Shown here in pieces: positions 28,258-37,476 of a stretch of DNA of 64,000 nt. A program made the translations under genes and the position numbers. Below the pieces are notes generated by a model. That model did not search any database. It was given only the letters and a program-made list of their open reading frames with translations, and had not been told where the DNA came from. The stretch's first letter is position 1; every line of letters starts with the position of its first letter. The stretch covers positions 1,607,477 to 1,671,476 of the forward strand of contig CP029803.1 of assembly GCA_003226295.1 (NCBI GenBank), given 5' to 3'. The DNA comes from Candidatus Moanabacter tarae. GTDB lineage: Bacteria > Verrucomicrobiota > Verrucomicrobiia > Opitutales > UBA2987.

Positions 28258-29766
28258 ATGAAATTGAGAGGTTACCTGACTCCCCTAGCAGCTGGATTAC
28301 TGGTTTCGTTGTTAACTGTGCACGGAGCCAATCTTAGATCGGGCCCCATGCTCGGCTATAGTACAATGAAGGAAGTTCTAGTATGGGTGCAAACCGATGT
28401 TCCGGCAGACGTTAAAATTAAATATTGGGAGCAAGATCTTCCAGAAACCGCTCAGTTCACAGATGTTGTAAGGACAAATAAGCAAACCGCTTTTGTTGCT
28501 CAGTGTATAGCCGATAAAGTTACCTGGAGTCGCGTCTATGAATACTCTGTGATAATAGATGGACAAAAGGTTATCCCTAGATTCCGAAAAGGTTATGCAG
28601 AAAAGGGCCCGATCCCTCTCTCCTTCCAAACCCAACCCCGTTGGCGCCATGCCGAGGCAGCCGACTTCAGCCCACCTGACTTTAGTGTCGCCCTAGGTAG
28701 TTGTGCTTACTTCACGGAGAAGGGTTACAATTGGGAAGAAAGCAAAACCCCATATGGAGACCATTACGAAATCTTTGAATCAATCTACGAACATGATCCG
28801 GATTTAATGATTTGGTTGGGAGATCAAATCTATCTGCGCGAAGCGGATTGGACTTCAAGGACGGGAATCTTTCATCGCTACAATCACTTCCGTTCATTTC
28901 CATATCTCCGTGCCCTCTTCGCAACGGTTCATCAATACGCTATCTGGGACGACCATGACTTCGGGCCCAACGACATCGGTCGCACCTTTTGGAACAAAGA
29001 GGCAACTTTAGAAGCCTTCAAACTCTATTGGGGAAATCCATCATATGGGTTTAAGGATATGCCTGGAATCACCACTTTTTTCAATTGGGGAGACGCTAAT
29101 TTTTATCTTCTCGACAATCGATATTATCGAGTGGCGGCGGATGATGATCCTGAACCTTTTGGAGGCCCGAAAAGTCATCACGGAAAGGAGCAAATTGATT
29201 GGCTTGTCGAGACAATGCGCCACCAACAAGGCCAGGATGACTTTGCCTATCCCTCCTCCTTTAATATCGTCGTTACTGGGAACCAAGTGCTCAGCGACAG
29301 CCCTAACCCGGAAGGATTTCGCAATTATCACAGTGAATGGCAATACATGATAGACCGAATTATTCACGCTAAAATCGATGGCGTAATCTTCCTCACAGGT
29401 GACGTGCATTTTACCGAATTCAGCAAAGAGGTGCACATCAGTGGGGCGAAGTCCAGTACTCCAGGTAACCCTGGTGCTTCCTATCCCTTTCATGATCTCA
29501 CCATCTCACCTCTGACCTCAGCTGCCTTTCTTGACCCATGGGATAATTCTTACCGCGTCGATATTTTCCCCGACTCAAATGACGATTTCATCACCAAACG
29601 TAATTTCGCTATTCTCGACTTCAAGGGACCGAAAAGCGACCGTCGAATCGAGATTCGTATCTTTGATAGCGAGGGCAATCTGATTAACCAAAAACATGAT
29701 GGGAAGAAGGGCCAAATCGACGGTCTCTGGATACTTAAAGCTAACGATCTTAAAGCTCCGAAATAA
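28258..29766 (+). CDS. phoD: PhoD-like alkaline phosphatase/phosphodiesterase
   Basis: This 502-residue secreted enzyme has a signal peptide (residues about 1-23, ending VHGA). It has a N-terminal PhoD domain, then the metallophosphatase core: FSVALGSCAYF, LMIWLGDQIYLREADW, YAIWDDHDFGPND, LDNRYYR, and IFLTGDVHFTEF near 380. These residues bind iron and calcium in PhoD-family enzymes, which release phosphate from organic mono- and diesters. No Tat RR pair is seen at the N-terminus, unlike classic PhoD, so it may use the Sec route. It is preceded by CTCTGGG and its own ATG. Confidence 0.88.
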   Translation: MKLRGYLTPLAAGLLVSLLTVHGANLRSGPMLGYSTMKEVLVWVQTDVPADVKIKYWEQDLPETAQFTDVVRTNKQTAFVAQCIADKVTWSRVYEYSVIIDGQKVIPRFRKGYAEKGPIPLSFQTQPRWRHAEAADFSPPDFSVALGSCAYFTEKGYNWEESKTPYGDHYEIFESIYEHDPDLMIWLGDQIYLREADWTSRTGIFHRYNHFRSFPYLRALFATVHQYAIWDDHDFGPNDIGRTFWNKEATLEAFKLYWGNPSYGFKDMPGITTFFNWGDANFYLLDNRYYRVAADDDPEPFGGPKSHHGKEQIDWLVETMRHQQGQDDFAYPSSFNIVVTGNQVLSDSPNPEGFRNYHSEWQYMIDRIIHAKIDGVIFLTGDVHFTEFSKEVHISGAKSSTPGNPGASYPFHDLTISPLTSAAFLDPWDNSYRVDIFPDSNDDFITKRNFAILDFKGPKSDRRIEIRIFDSEGNLINQKHDGKKGQIDGLWILKANDLKAPK

Positions 29767-29823
29767 ATCTCGAGTTTCAGTAACCGATCTAAAGTTAGGA
29801 CCCCTACTTGTCCCCTAAGAGCA

Positions 29824-30462
29824 TTGAATCCCAACATCGGATCCCTAAAATTTTGTTTGTCCCTTTTCCTCGTCCTGACTGTCCTCACCCTCTCAGGATG
29901 CCGCTGGGGATCTAAACTTGCATCTGAACTTGACCCACAGTCAGTTCTTGAAAATTACAGGACTTTTGCTGTCATGCCCCTACCAGCTGCGATTCCAGGT
30001 GCTCCGCCCGGAACTGTTCCCCGGTACGGTGGAATGATCAAGGAAACAGTCGAAGGTATTCTGAATTCGAAAGGATACAAACGGTCAAAGCTTGAAACAG
30101 CAGACTTTGCCGTTAAGATAGGCGGCTATGTCATCCCCGAAATCGACGTTAAAGAATGGGGCTATTCCGACTACGGGGAACCGGATGGTCATCAGTGGTG
30201 GGAATCGTATCCTTATAGTGAAATCGAAATTGGATCCTACGTCTATGGTACCCTTCTCATCGAAATCTTTGATCGCAGCTCGAAGCAGATGGTATGGGTC
30301 GCTTGGGTCACCGGGAAAAGGAAATTCAAGCCACCCGACCCCGTTAAAATTAAAAAGGCCATCAGTAAAATGTTGACCGACTTTCCCAATGGCGAATCAG
30401 TCACCAATCCTATCAGAAAATCCCGGAATCTTAAGAGACTCTGGTCTTTGATTAAACGATGA
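29824..30462 (+). CDS. DUF4136-like outer-membrane lipoprotein
   Basis: This 212-residue protein starts at TTG 29824. A signal region ends in the lipobox LTLSGC (cysteine about residue 26), so it should be lipidated. The mature part begins with the DPQSVLENYRTFAV pattern and continues with GGMIKETVEGILNSKGYK, VYGTLLIEIFDRSSKQMVWVAW and VKIKKAISKMLTDFP. These are the features of DUF4136, a family without a known function. It lies 58 bases behind phoD on the same strand and may be cotranscribed. A phosphate role is only a guess. Confidence 0.8.
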   Translation: MNPNIGSLKFCLSLFLVLTVLTLSGCRWGSKLASELDPQSVLENYRTFAVMPLPAAIPGAPPGTVPRYGGMIKETVEGILNSKGYKRSKLETADFAVKIGGYVIPEIDVKEWGYSDYGEPDGHQWWESYPYSEIEIGSYVYGTLLIEIFDRSSKQMVWVAWVTGKRKFKPPDPVKIKKAISKMLTDFPNGESVTNPIRKSRNLKRLWSLIKR

Positions 30463-30605
30463 AAACGGAATCGTACTCAGGGTTAATCTTTTATGCGAAA
30501 TAAATACGAAATCAGATTTCCACTGGGATGGGAAACCTCCCATCATTTTTAAAGATTGTGCTTTGTAAGTAGGGACACATAGACTCCCGTCAAACTCTTA
30601 AATAT

Positions 30606-30905
30606 ATGTACGTTATAATTGCTCCGATCCAAATCAAAGAGGGTAAAAAAGCAGAATTCATCCAAGAGATGATTCTCGACTCCAAAGGTTCAATTGAGAA
30701 CGAACCCGGCTGCCTAACATTCGATATCATTCAAGACCCTGATGATCTAAACCGAATCTGGCTCTATGAAGTGTATGAAGATGAGGCAGCCTTCAAGATT
30801 CATACCGAAACTCCTCATTTTATAAAGTGGAGAGATACTGTCAAAGACTGGTCTGTTGAATGCCCAGTTAAAACTGTTATCGGCGGCTCTAAAATTTACC
30901 CATGA
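30606..30905 (+). CDS. Antibiotic biosynthesis monooxygenase (ABM) domain protein
   Basis: This 99-residue ferredoxin-like alpha-beta barrel protein of the quinol monooxygenase/YgiN type has the typical VIIAPIQIKEGKKAEF, GSIENEPGCLTFDI and the LYEVYEDEAAFKIHTETPHF helix. Such proteins usually act as small cofactor-free oxygenases, but many are of unknown substrate. Its stop overlaps the ATG of the next gene (ATGA, 30902-30905), so the two are translationally coupled. Confidence 0.88.
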   Translation: MYVIIAPIQIKEGKKAEFIQEMILDSKGSIENEPGCLTFDIIQDPDDLNRIWLYEVYEDEAAFKIHTETPHFIKWRDTVKDWSVECPVKTVIGGSKIYP

Positions 30906-31447
30906 ATAACTACAACTATCAAAAAGGACTGAAGATCGTCTGGGAAAAGGCGGTTGGACTTTATCGGGAAGGCAAGCGCAATTCTTCCTCTTTTTTTAAC
31001 ATTTCAGAAAGAGAATTCCTAAAATCAATTGGAGCTTCTGCCCAGGAGATCTACGATTTCGCAGAAGACTATGTTGGAGGAGAAGAACCAGACTTTACCA
31101 CCTTTGCTCTGATTCAAAGCATCCGCCGACAGTATTTTTTGGAAGAACAAAAGGCAGTCGTTTCCAAGCGGAAAGTAGTTACCAATGATCTACCTCCTAA
31201 AGAAGCTGAAGTAGAAGGTATCGAATGGCTTCCCCGTATAATCCCCAAAGCTTTGGCCAAATTACGCGGTGAGATGCCCGACGATCTCATGTACTGCTGC
31301 GGTGGAGACCGCCGGTTCTTCAAACAGCACGATATCCACCCAGCCGAGTTCCTCCAACTCGCCTGGAAACACGAGAATAATGAAAGCGCCGTCGTCAGTT
31401 GGGTTTCCCGGCAGTCGAAATCTGCGAATCAGACCGTTCCCTCTTAG
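30902..31447 (+). CDS. DUF5069 domain protein
   Basis: This 181-residue protein has the DUF5069 features NISEREFLKSIGASAQEIYDFAEDYV and, later, GEMPDDLMYCCGGDRRFFKQHDIHPAEFLQLAW. DUF5069 is found mainly in Verrucomicrobiota and Planctomycetota and has no assigned function. A C-C-G-G-D stretch suggests a metal or redox site, but this is inference. Overlap with the ABM gene by four bases links the pair and suggests a shared pathway. Confidence 0.8.
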   Translation: MNNYNYQKGLKIVWEKAVGLYREGKRNSSSFFNISEREFLKSIGASAQEIYDFAEDYVGGEEPDFTTFALIQSIRRQYFLEEQKAVVSKRKVVTNDLPPKEAEVEGIEWLPRIIPKALAKLRGEMPDDLMYCCGGDRRFFKQHDIHPAEFLQLAWKHENNESAVVSWVSRQSKSANQTVPS

Positions 31448-31738
31448 GAAACCTACCACCAAAAGCAAGCTCTCATCACCTCCTTAATTGCTCTTTCAAA
31501 CTATACCTCTTCTGCTGTATTTGGAGGTGAGGGAGGTAATCCTAACGTTACCAGTGGTAATACCTGACAGGGATTAGAATAAACTGGGGAAATCGCCTGG
31601 AGGAAGAATCCCTTTATGGCAGCTAAGACTAAACTCTCTCCACCGCTCTAATGGGTCTCAACTAGATGATCACATCTTCCACAATCATGTGGTACTTCCA
31701 AAAAAATCGTGAGCATGCTAATAAAATAACCTAAATTT

Positions 31739-32260
31739 TTGGTGACTGAATTAGAAAGAACTACCTCAGAAAACCCCTTCAAATTTCTCGAAACAGGCCC
31801 TCTGGCTGAGGAAGAATTGTCTCTTGAATTAGTTGAAAGACTCACTGAGGACCCTTACCACGGTCTCGTCCCCTGTTACAAATTCGATATGGTCCACAGG
31901 GAAAAACGCACCAAGATGGGAAACATTTCACTCCGCATCGGGAACAGCGATCTGCTAGTCAGAAATTCCGGACAAATAGGTTATGACGTATTATTCGGAT
32001 ATCGAGGAAACCGATATGCGGCAAGAAGTTGCCGGCTTCTATTACCTCTGGCCCATATGCATGGCCTTAATCCCCTCTGGATAACATGCGATCCAGATAA
32101 CATTGCATCTAGAAAGTCCTGCGTAATCGCCGGCGCTAAATACGTTGATACAATAAGACACCGAACCTCGGATTCAACGAACCTGTCAGGCTTTTTCGAA
32201 AAATGCCGCTACCGAATCGATCTCCACCTATTACTCTCATGCAAGCAAACTTCCAGTTAG
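31739..32260 (+). CDS. GNAT-family N-acetyltransferase
   Basis: This 173-residue protein carries the GNAT acetyl-CoA features: IGYDVLFGYRGNRYAARSCRLLLPLAHMHGLNPLWITCDPDNIASRKSC, here split as a strand, the R/Q-x-x-G-x-G/A-like loop (GYRGNRYA), and the DPDNIASRKSC helix that binds the coenzyme. Similar single-domain proteins acetylate small molecules or protein N-termini; the substrate is not readable. Start is TTG at 31739 or GTG at 31742. Its last 24 bases overlap the end of the convergent quinone reductase gene. Confidence 0.75.
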   Translation: MVTELERTTSENPFKFLETGPLAEEELSLELVERLTEDPYHGLVPCYKFDMVHREKRTKMGNISLRIGNSDLLVRNSGQIGYDVLFGYRGNRYAARSCRLLLPLAHMHGLNPLWITCDPDNIASRKSCVIAGAKYVDTIRHRTSDSTNLSGFFEKCRYRIDLHLLLSCKQTSS

Positions 32261-33229
32261 AATGACCTTTCCCATGGTTCGATTCGCTTCTAGATACTCG
32301 TGCGCATCGGTCGCTTCATCAAAGGGAACCGTCCGATCAATGATGGGCTGCAATTCTCCGGTCATAAAACCTTTGTAGCAATCCTTCTCAAAGGCCTTCA
32401 CTAACCTAACCTTGTAATCAAGTGACCGGTTCCTCAAGGTTGAACCAATAATTTTCAGACGCTTAAGTAGAACCTTACTAACGTCCACTCCTCTTAACTC
32501 TTTACTTCCCAAAAGAGCGAGCATAACCAGACAACCATCGGGCGCAAGGCACTCAAGGTTACGATCAAAATAGTCACCCCCAATAAAATCAAGAATGATG
32601 TCAACTCCTCGATTGTTGGTGAATCTCTTCACAGAATCTACAAATTTTTCCTCTCGGTAATTCGTTGCAAATGCAGCTCCCAGGCTCTTGCAAAACTCTA
32701 ATTTCTGAGTGCTCCCCACTGTTACAATCGCAGAGCAATCAAAATATCTGACTAATTGGACAGCCGCCGTTCCAACTCCACTTGCTCCGGCATGGATCAG
32801 TACCTTATTACCCTTTTCTATTCCCGCCAGCCACCGTAGCGCCTGGTACGCAGTAAGAAAGACCTCGGCAATTCCAGCTGCTTTAACAAAGTCCATATTC
32901 TCCGGAATCGGGAGCGCTAGCCTCTCGTCGACAGCCACATATTCTGCATAGCCACCACCGGCCAACAGTGCAAATACCGAATCGCCCTTCTGGAATTTCG
33001 AGCATGCACTACCAGCCTCTTCCACCTTGCCCGCCATTTCCAAACCCAATATTGGACTCGCACCCAACGGTGGCGGATATAATCCTTCCCTTTGCATCGC
33101 GTCGGCACGATTCACTCCAGCTGCTTCTATCCGGACTAAAATTTCCTTCTCTCCGATTTCCGGTCTCTCCGCTTCTCCAACATATAAAGCGCTGGGCGGC
33201 CCGGGTTCATCTATCAAAATTGCCTTCAT
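32237..33229 (-). CDS. NAD(P)H quinone oxidoreductase (zinc-free MDR)
   Basis: This 330-residue medium-chain reductase of the PIG3/QOR type has the VNRADAMQREGLYPPP motif, GLEMAGKVEEAG, NKVLIHAGASGVGTAAVQL (NADPH loop about 140-158), and DIILDFIGGDYFDRNLECLAPDG. Zinc cysteines are absent, as expected. PIG3-type enzymes reduce quinones or enones with NADPH. The C-terminal end overlaps the GNAT end head-on. Confidence 0.92.
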   Translation of the reverse strand: MKAILIDEPGPPSALYVGEAERPEIGEKEILVRIEAAGVNRADAMQREGLYPPPLGASPILGLEMAGKVEEAGSACSKFQKGDSVFALLAGGGYAEYVAVDERLALPIPENMDFVKAAGIAEVFLTAYQALRWLAGIEKGNKVLIHAGASGVGTAAVQLVRYFDCSAIVTVGSTQKLEFCKSLGAAFATNYREEKFVDSVKRFTNNRGVDIILDFIGGDYFDRNLECLAPDGCLVMLALLGSKELRGVDVSKVLLKRLKIIGSTLRNRSLDYKVRLVKAFEKDCYKGFMTGELQPIIDRTVPFDEATDAHEYLEANRTMGKVILTGSLLA

Positions 33230-33419
33230 GTCTGGGCCAATTCTTACTACTTCCTCTTGTTAACGAATTTCCTCAAAACCGGGGCCTTAAAGTAGTGAGG
33301 CAATACACTCTCTAAAGTCTTTCATAGCATGTGGCAATCCCCCATTGCGGCTAACAAAAACCTCGAAACGCAAAACAATTAAAATTGATCGTTCTCCTCT
33401 ATTTAGCATCATATCCTTG

Positions 33420-34178
33420 GTGAACACAAAACAAGCGCTCTTTGAATTAGGAGTATGTGGGAATACTATCTCAAAACAAGAAAAGAAGTTTTTAGATGAG
33501 AACGGCTATTTAATTCTCCATGATGTTCTTTCCTCCGAATTCATTCTCCGAATGAAACAACGTCTCGACGAACTGACTCACACGGAAGGAGACAGGGCTG
33601 GGACAGAGGTCCACCAGGAAGAGGGAACCGATCGCCTCAGTAACCTCATTAATAAAGACCCTGTTTTCGATATTTGCTTCACTCATCCAAAAGTTCTGGC
33701 CTCAATCGCCCACGTTTTACAGGACGATCTTAAACTTTCCTCTCTCAACTACCGGGCCGCTCACCCCGGAAGTGGTCTTCAGAAACTCCACGCTGACTGG
33801 AAAGAGGCAGTCCCGCCTTGGGACTTTCAAGTCTGCAATTCGATTTGGCTACTTGACGACTTCGTCTCTAACAACGGACCCACCAGGGTGGTACCTGGTT
33901 CACACATGAGTGGAAAGCTGCCTACTGATGTGATGGAGGATCATATGGCTTCCCACCCTGATGAGACCTATCTTATTGCTCCGGCTGGAAACGTCGTTGT
34001 GTTTAATTCACACACCTGGCACGGTGGAACCTTGAACCTTTCTCAAAAACCCCGCCGCGGCCTGCACTCTTACTTCTGTCGCCGCCAACATCACCAGCAA
34101 CTGAACCAAAAAAAATTCATCATTCCTGAAACTCTCATGCGCCTAAGTCCGGCTACTCGTTTTATTTTAGATGTTTGA
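33420..34178 (+). CDS. Phytanoyl-CoA dioxygenase (PhyH) family oxygenase
   Basis: This is a 252-residue Fe(II)/2-oxoglutarate oxygenase. The iron-binding triad is H and D in LHADWKEA plus the distal H in SHTWHGGTLNLS. The following R in PRRGLHSYF binds the co-substrate. PGSHMSGKLP is a typical PhyH stretch. A GTG at 33420 starts the folded part. Upstream TTG codons (33345, 33417) would give longer forms with a basic, non-homologous N-terminus. Substrate is unknown; many marine bacteria use such enzymes in small-molecule catabolism. Confidence 0.85.
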   Translation: MNTKQALFELGVCGNTISKQEKKFLDENGYLILHDVLSSEFILRMKQRLDELTHTEGDRAGTEVHQEEGTDRLSNLINKDPVFDICFTHPKVLASIAHVLQDDLKLSSLNYRAAHPGSGLQKLHADWKEAVPPWDFQVCNSIWLLDDFVSNNGPTRVVPGSHMSGKLPTDVMEDHMASHPDETYLIAPAGNVVVFNSHTWHGGTLNLSQKPRRGLHSYFCRRQHHQQLNQKKFIIPETLMRLSPATRFILDV

Positions 34179-34302
34179 AATAGAACTATTCATAACTACC
34201 ATCTAGACATTTCGAGGCGCAACTCATAGCACAATCAGCCCCTATCGTGATCATCCTCCTTCCTCAGAGTTTTTTATATAGTCTAGTAACATCTGATTCA
34301 AT

Positions 34303-34932
34303 ATGAGAGATGCAAATCGTGCCACTGGTAATTCAACCGTCACTCGGATAATACGGGCCGAGTCTGAAGCGATATCCAATATACCCGAAGACAATGATTT
34401 CGAACTCGCCTTGGATCTAATCTATGAGAGGGTTCATCGCCAAAACGGAAAGGTGATCACAAGCGGCATAGGGAAGGCAGGACATGTTGCGCTGAATCTC
34501 TCCTCGACTTTTGCGGCTACTGGAACTCCTGCAACTTTTCTTCATCCCGCTGAAGCACAACACGGGGACCTTGGGCTGGTTCACAAAAACGATATCCTGC
34601 TCCTCGTCTCAAACTCCGGGAAAACCCGAGAATTACTAGAACTAGTTCAGCTAACACGTAATCTGCACGCGGACCACCCCGTAATGGTCATCACCGGAAA
34701 TCGGGAGAGCCCTCTTGCTAAGAAGGCAATCGTTATTCTCTATACCGGAGGTCCTCCAGAAGTCTGTCCACTTAATTTGACTCCCACCAGCTCGATTACG
34801 ACTATGATGGTCATTGGGCACATCCTAACCATACTCCTGATGATGAAAATTGAATTTCCCCGTGAGGCTTTCTATATGAGGCACCACGGGGGCTATTTAG
34901 GCTCCCTAGCTAAAGCTGAAAAGAGCGATTGA
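34303..34932 (+). CDS. kdsD: Arabinose-5-phosphate isomerase, SIS domain only
   Basis: This 209-residue SIS-domain protein interconverts ribulose-5-phosphate and arabinose-5-phosphate, the first step of Kdo synthesis. Signatures are VITSGIGKAGHVALNLSSTF, FLHPAEAQHGDLG, VSNSGKTRELLEL and the C-terminal LNLTPTSSITTMMVIGH. It stops after the SIS domain and lacks the pair of CBS domains found in many KdsD/KpsF proteins. It lies immediately ahead of kdsA, which supports the assignment. Confidence 0.9.
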   Translation: MRDANRATGNSTVTRIIRAESEAISNIPEDNDFELALDLIYERVHRQNGKVITSGIGKAGHVALNLSSTFAATGTPATFLHPAEAQHGDLGLVHKNDILLLVSNSGKTRELLELVQLTRNLHADHPVMVITGNRESPLAKKAIVILYTGGPPEVCPLNLTPTSSITTMMVIGHILTILLMMKIEFPREAFYMRHHGGYLGSLAKAEKSD

Positions 34933-34943
34933 TTTTCAAAGCC

Positions 34944-35729
34944 ATGAATCATCTATTCCTTATAGCAGGACCGTGCGCTATTGAAGACGAGCAAATGCCT
35001 CGCATCATCGCGAAGAAAGTCAAAGATCTCACCGATCAACTCGAGATACCGTTTGTTTTTAAAGCATCATACCGTAAAGCGAACCGTACCCGCCTAGATA
35101 GTTTCGTTGGTTTACCCAGAACCGTCGCGTTGGAAACTCTAGGGTCTATAAAGGAAGAATTCGGCGTTCCAGTACTAACAGATGTCCACGAGAGTTGGGA
35201 ATGTGATGAAGTCGCGGAGTACGTAGATTATCTACAAATTCCAGCATTTCTGTGCCGCCAAACCGACCTTCTTATAGCAGCGGCAAATACGGGGAAAGGG
35301 ATCAATATTAAGAAAGGCCAGTTTCTCTCGCCTGATGCAGTAGAATTTATTTTGGAGAAGATCCACTCTACCGGGAATTCGAGCATCTGGTTGACAGAAC
35401 GAGGCTCGAGTTTCGGATACGAATCTCTAATCGTCGATATGACGGGAATCCCTCGGATGAAGGAATTTGGATTCCCAGTTGTAGTTGACTGTACTCATTC
35501 TGTGCAGAAACCCAATCAGAGATCAGGTGTAACAGGCGGTGATGCAACCCACATTGAAACGCTAGCTCTTGCATCAGTGGCGGCTGGGGCTGACGGCCTA
35601 TTCATCGAAGTTCATCCGTCACCGAATCATGCAAAAAGCGATGCTGCCAGTATGCTGTTGTTGGAAAAACTTGAACCACTTTTAGTAAAGGCGAAAAAAT
35701 TTTTTGATTTAAGAAAAGAGGAGCAATAA
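34944..35729 (+). CDS. kdsA: 3-deoxy-8-phosphooctulonate synthase
   Basis: This 261-residue enzyme joins arabinose-5-phosphate and phosphoenolpyruvate to Kdo-8-phosphate. It is a DAHP-synthase-type TIM barrel with FLIAGPCAIED, FKASYRKANRTRLDSF, DVHESWECDEV, LQIPAFLCRQTDLL, IKKGQFLSPDAV, ERGSSFGYESLIVDM and DCTHSVQKPN. The ATG at 34944 gives the normal N-terminus. A TTG at 34929 overlapping kdsD would add five residues. The cysteine in LCRQTDLL position and the C-terminal D motif are within the usual range. It forms a pair with kdsD; waaA uses their product. Confidence 0.96.
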   Translation: MNHLFLIAGPCAIEDEQMPRIIAKKVKDLTDQLEIPFVFKASYRKANRTRLDSFVGLPRTVALETLGSIKEEFGVPVLTDVHESWECDEVAEYVDYLQIPAFLCRQTDLLIAAANTGKGINIKKGQFLSPDAVEFILEKIHSTGNSSIWLTERGSSFGYESLIVDMTGIPRMKEFGFPVVVDCTHSVQKPNQRSGVTGGDATHIETLALASVAAGADGLFIEVHPSPNHAKSDAASMLLLEKLEPLLVKAKKFFDLRKEEQ

Positions 35730-35755
35730 CAGAAACTAAGACATCCTACCACAAT

Positions 35756-37036
35756 ATGGAGAATCCTAAAATCAGTCATCTGCTTTCCAATAATCAAAGT
35801 TCCATGCGTGCACTCGTCCTCGATGGAATCGGCTTCACTCACAGCAAAGTGATTGATATTCCAATCCCGCGCCCTGGCCCCAATGAGCTTCTAGCCCGTG
35901 TTGATGCGGCCGGAATTTGTGCGTCACTGATTAAGATCATCGAGCAGGGCGCAAACCATCCTACCATCTATGGATGGGACTTAAGCCAATTTCCCCTTAT
36001 CCTCGGCGACGAGGGTTCCATTACACTTGTGGAAATCGGTGAAAACCTCATTGATTCCTACCATTCAGGAGAGCGTTACACCATTCAACCCGCGGTCTAT
36101 CACGCCCCAATCAGACATCGAGAGCGGTATCGCAATCATGCACAAGGCGTTGATAAGATGGGAGTTGGCTATACATTACCCGGGTTTCTGGCTGAGTATA
36201 TCATCGTGGGTGAGGAGGTCTTGGCGGCCAATTGCCTCATCCCTCTCCCCGATGATTCCCTACCTTATGCCCACGTGGCCATGGCAGAACCGTTCTCCTG
36301 TGTCGTAGCCTCCCACGAACACCATCTTCACTTGGTTCAAGTAAAAGCTACCCATCCTCGCAAAGTGACAAAGGGCATCAAGAAGAACGGTATCACCCTT
36401 ATCATCGGGGCAGGAGCAATGGGCAGAATGCACATCGACCAAGCTTTATCAGCCCATCCCAAAGCAATAATTGTTAGCGATCTAATACAAAACCGATTGG
36501 ACCGCGCCCAGTTACTTTTCCAACTTCGGGCTGAGCAACTCGGCATCGAGCTTCATTTTATTAATCCCACAAAGTCCAACATCAAGAACCTCGTGAACAA
36601 GGTATCTGACGTCCAGGGCGCTGACGACGTCATCGTCGCTGTTGGTGCGCCCGAAGCCGTGGAGAGCGGTCAACACTTGGTTGGACGCGATGGGGTTCTC
36701 AATATTTTCGGAGGGCTGAAAAGTGGAAATGCAACTGTTCAGCTAGACGCCAACATCGTCCACTACAGAGAAACATACGTCACGGGATCCTCCGGCGGCC
36801 AAATCTGGGACATCGTCCGTTCCCTTGAGCTCATAGCCTCCAAAGATATTGATCCCAGCGCTCATGTCACTCGCATCGGAGACCTATATCATGCCCCTAC
36901 CCTTATCCAACAAATTAAAGCTTGTGAGCTCGACGGAAAAGCCGTCATTTATCCTCACCGTCATAGCAAAGAAATCCTTTCAGTCGATCGTTGGAGTGCC
37001 GACGACGAGACCGCTTACCTTAGCGATTCAGAATAG
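35756..37036 (+). CDS. Atypical zinc-type alcohol dehydrogenase (MDR family)
   Basis: This 426-residue dehydrogenase resembles sugar/polyol dehydrogenases of the SorE type. Rossmann motif is TLIIGAGAMGRMH (about 220-232). The catalytic zinc site looks altered: the usual C-G-S-D reads C-A-S-L in AAGICASLIK and the usual G-H-E reads G-D-E in LILGDEGSITLVE. The structural zinc cysteine cluster is also missing. The N-terminus may start at M17 (MRALVLDGIG), which fits the family better. It begins 26 bases after kdsA and may be cotranscribed with it. Function is unknown. Confidence 0.75.
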   Translation: MENPKISHLLSNNQSSMRALVLDGIGFTHSKVIDIPIPRPGPNELLARVDAAGICASLIKIIEQGANHPTIYGWDLSQFPLILGDEGSITLVEIGENLIDSYHSGERYTIQPAVYHAPIRHRERYRNHAQGVDKMGVGYTLPGFLAEYIIVGEEVLAANCLIPLPDDSLPYAHVAMAEPFSCVVASHEHHLHLVQVKATHPRKVTKGIKKNGITLIIGAGAMGRMHIDQALSAHPKAIIVSDLIQNRLDRAQLLFQLRAEQLGIELHFINPTKSNIKNLVNKVSDVQGADDVIVAVGAPEAVESGQHLVGRDGVLNIFGGLKSGNATVQLDANIVHYRETYVTGSSGGQIWDIVRSLELIASKDIDPSAHVTRIGDLYHAPTLIQQIKACELDGKAVIYPHRHSKEILSVDRWSADDETAYLSDSE

Positions 37037-37349
37037 TTTTGACTGGCATTAGTTAAGCAAAGATTTCGAGCAAATACTATGGGTAAACTTTACTTCCGCT
37101 AATAAAAAAATTTCAAAATACTCCATCTTAAAACCTCACCTCCTAAGTTGATGAAAGGCACACTACTCGATGATCCGAGGTTACTCAAAGTAAGCTTGGA
37201 TCGATCGCATGAAATGTCTAAATCAAATTATTTCCCCTCCGGGGCTCGTTAATTCCTCTTCGTAGGATTCCGATTTTTACCACGCTCATCCCTAAACACA
37301 AAGCGGGCAAATTACGACTGGAAGTTTACCCATTTGATAACGACCCTTC

Positions 37350-37379
37350 TTGACACGTTGGGTAACAGTAAACTATGAT
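37350..37379 (+). promoter_or_regulatory. Probable promoter of the molybdenum hydroxylase gene
   Basis: TTGACA (37350-37355), an 18-base spacer and TATGAT (37374-37379) make a strong sigma-70 promoter, with a leader of about 90 bases to the ATG at 37477. The rest of the 440-base gap before it (37037-37349) is A+T-rich and shows no gene. Confidence 0.6.
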
Positions 37380-37476
37380 TTTCCCGTCGTCTCGCTTGGC
37401 ATCCGGTTACTAATTCGGCGGCAGGTTTTCACATAATTACGCCTAAACCTTAGAAATTCGATCAAGGAAAATTCAG

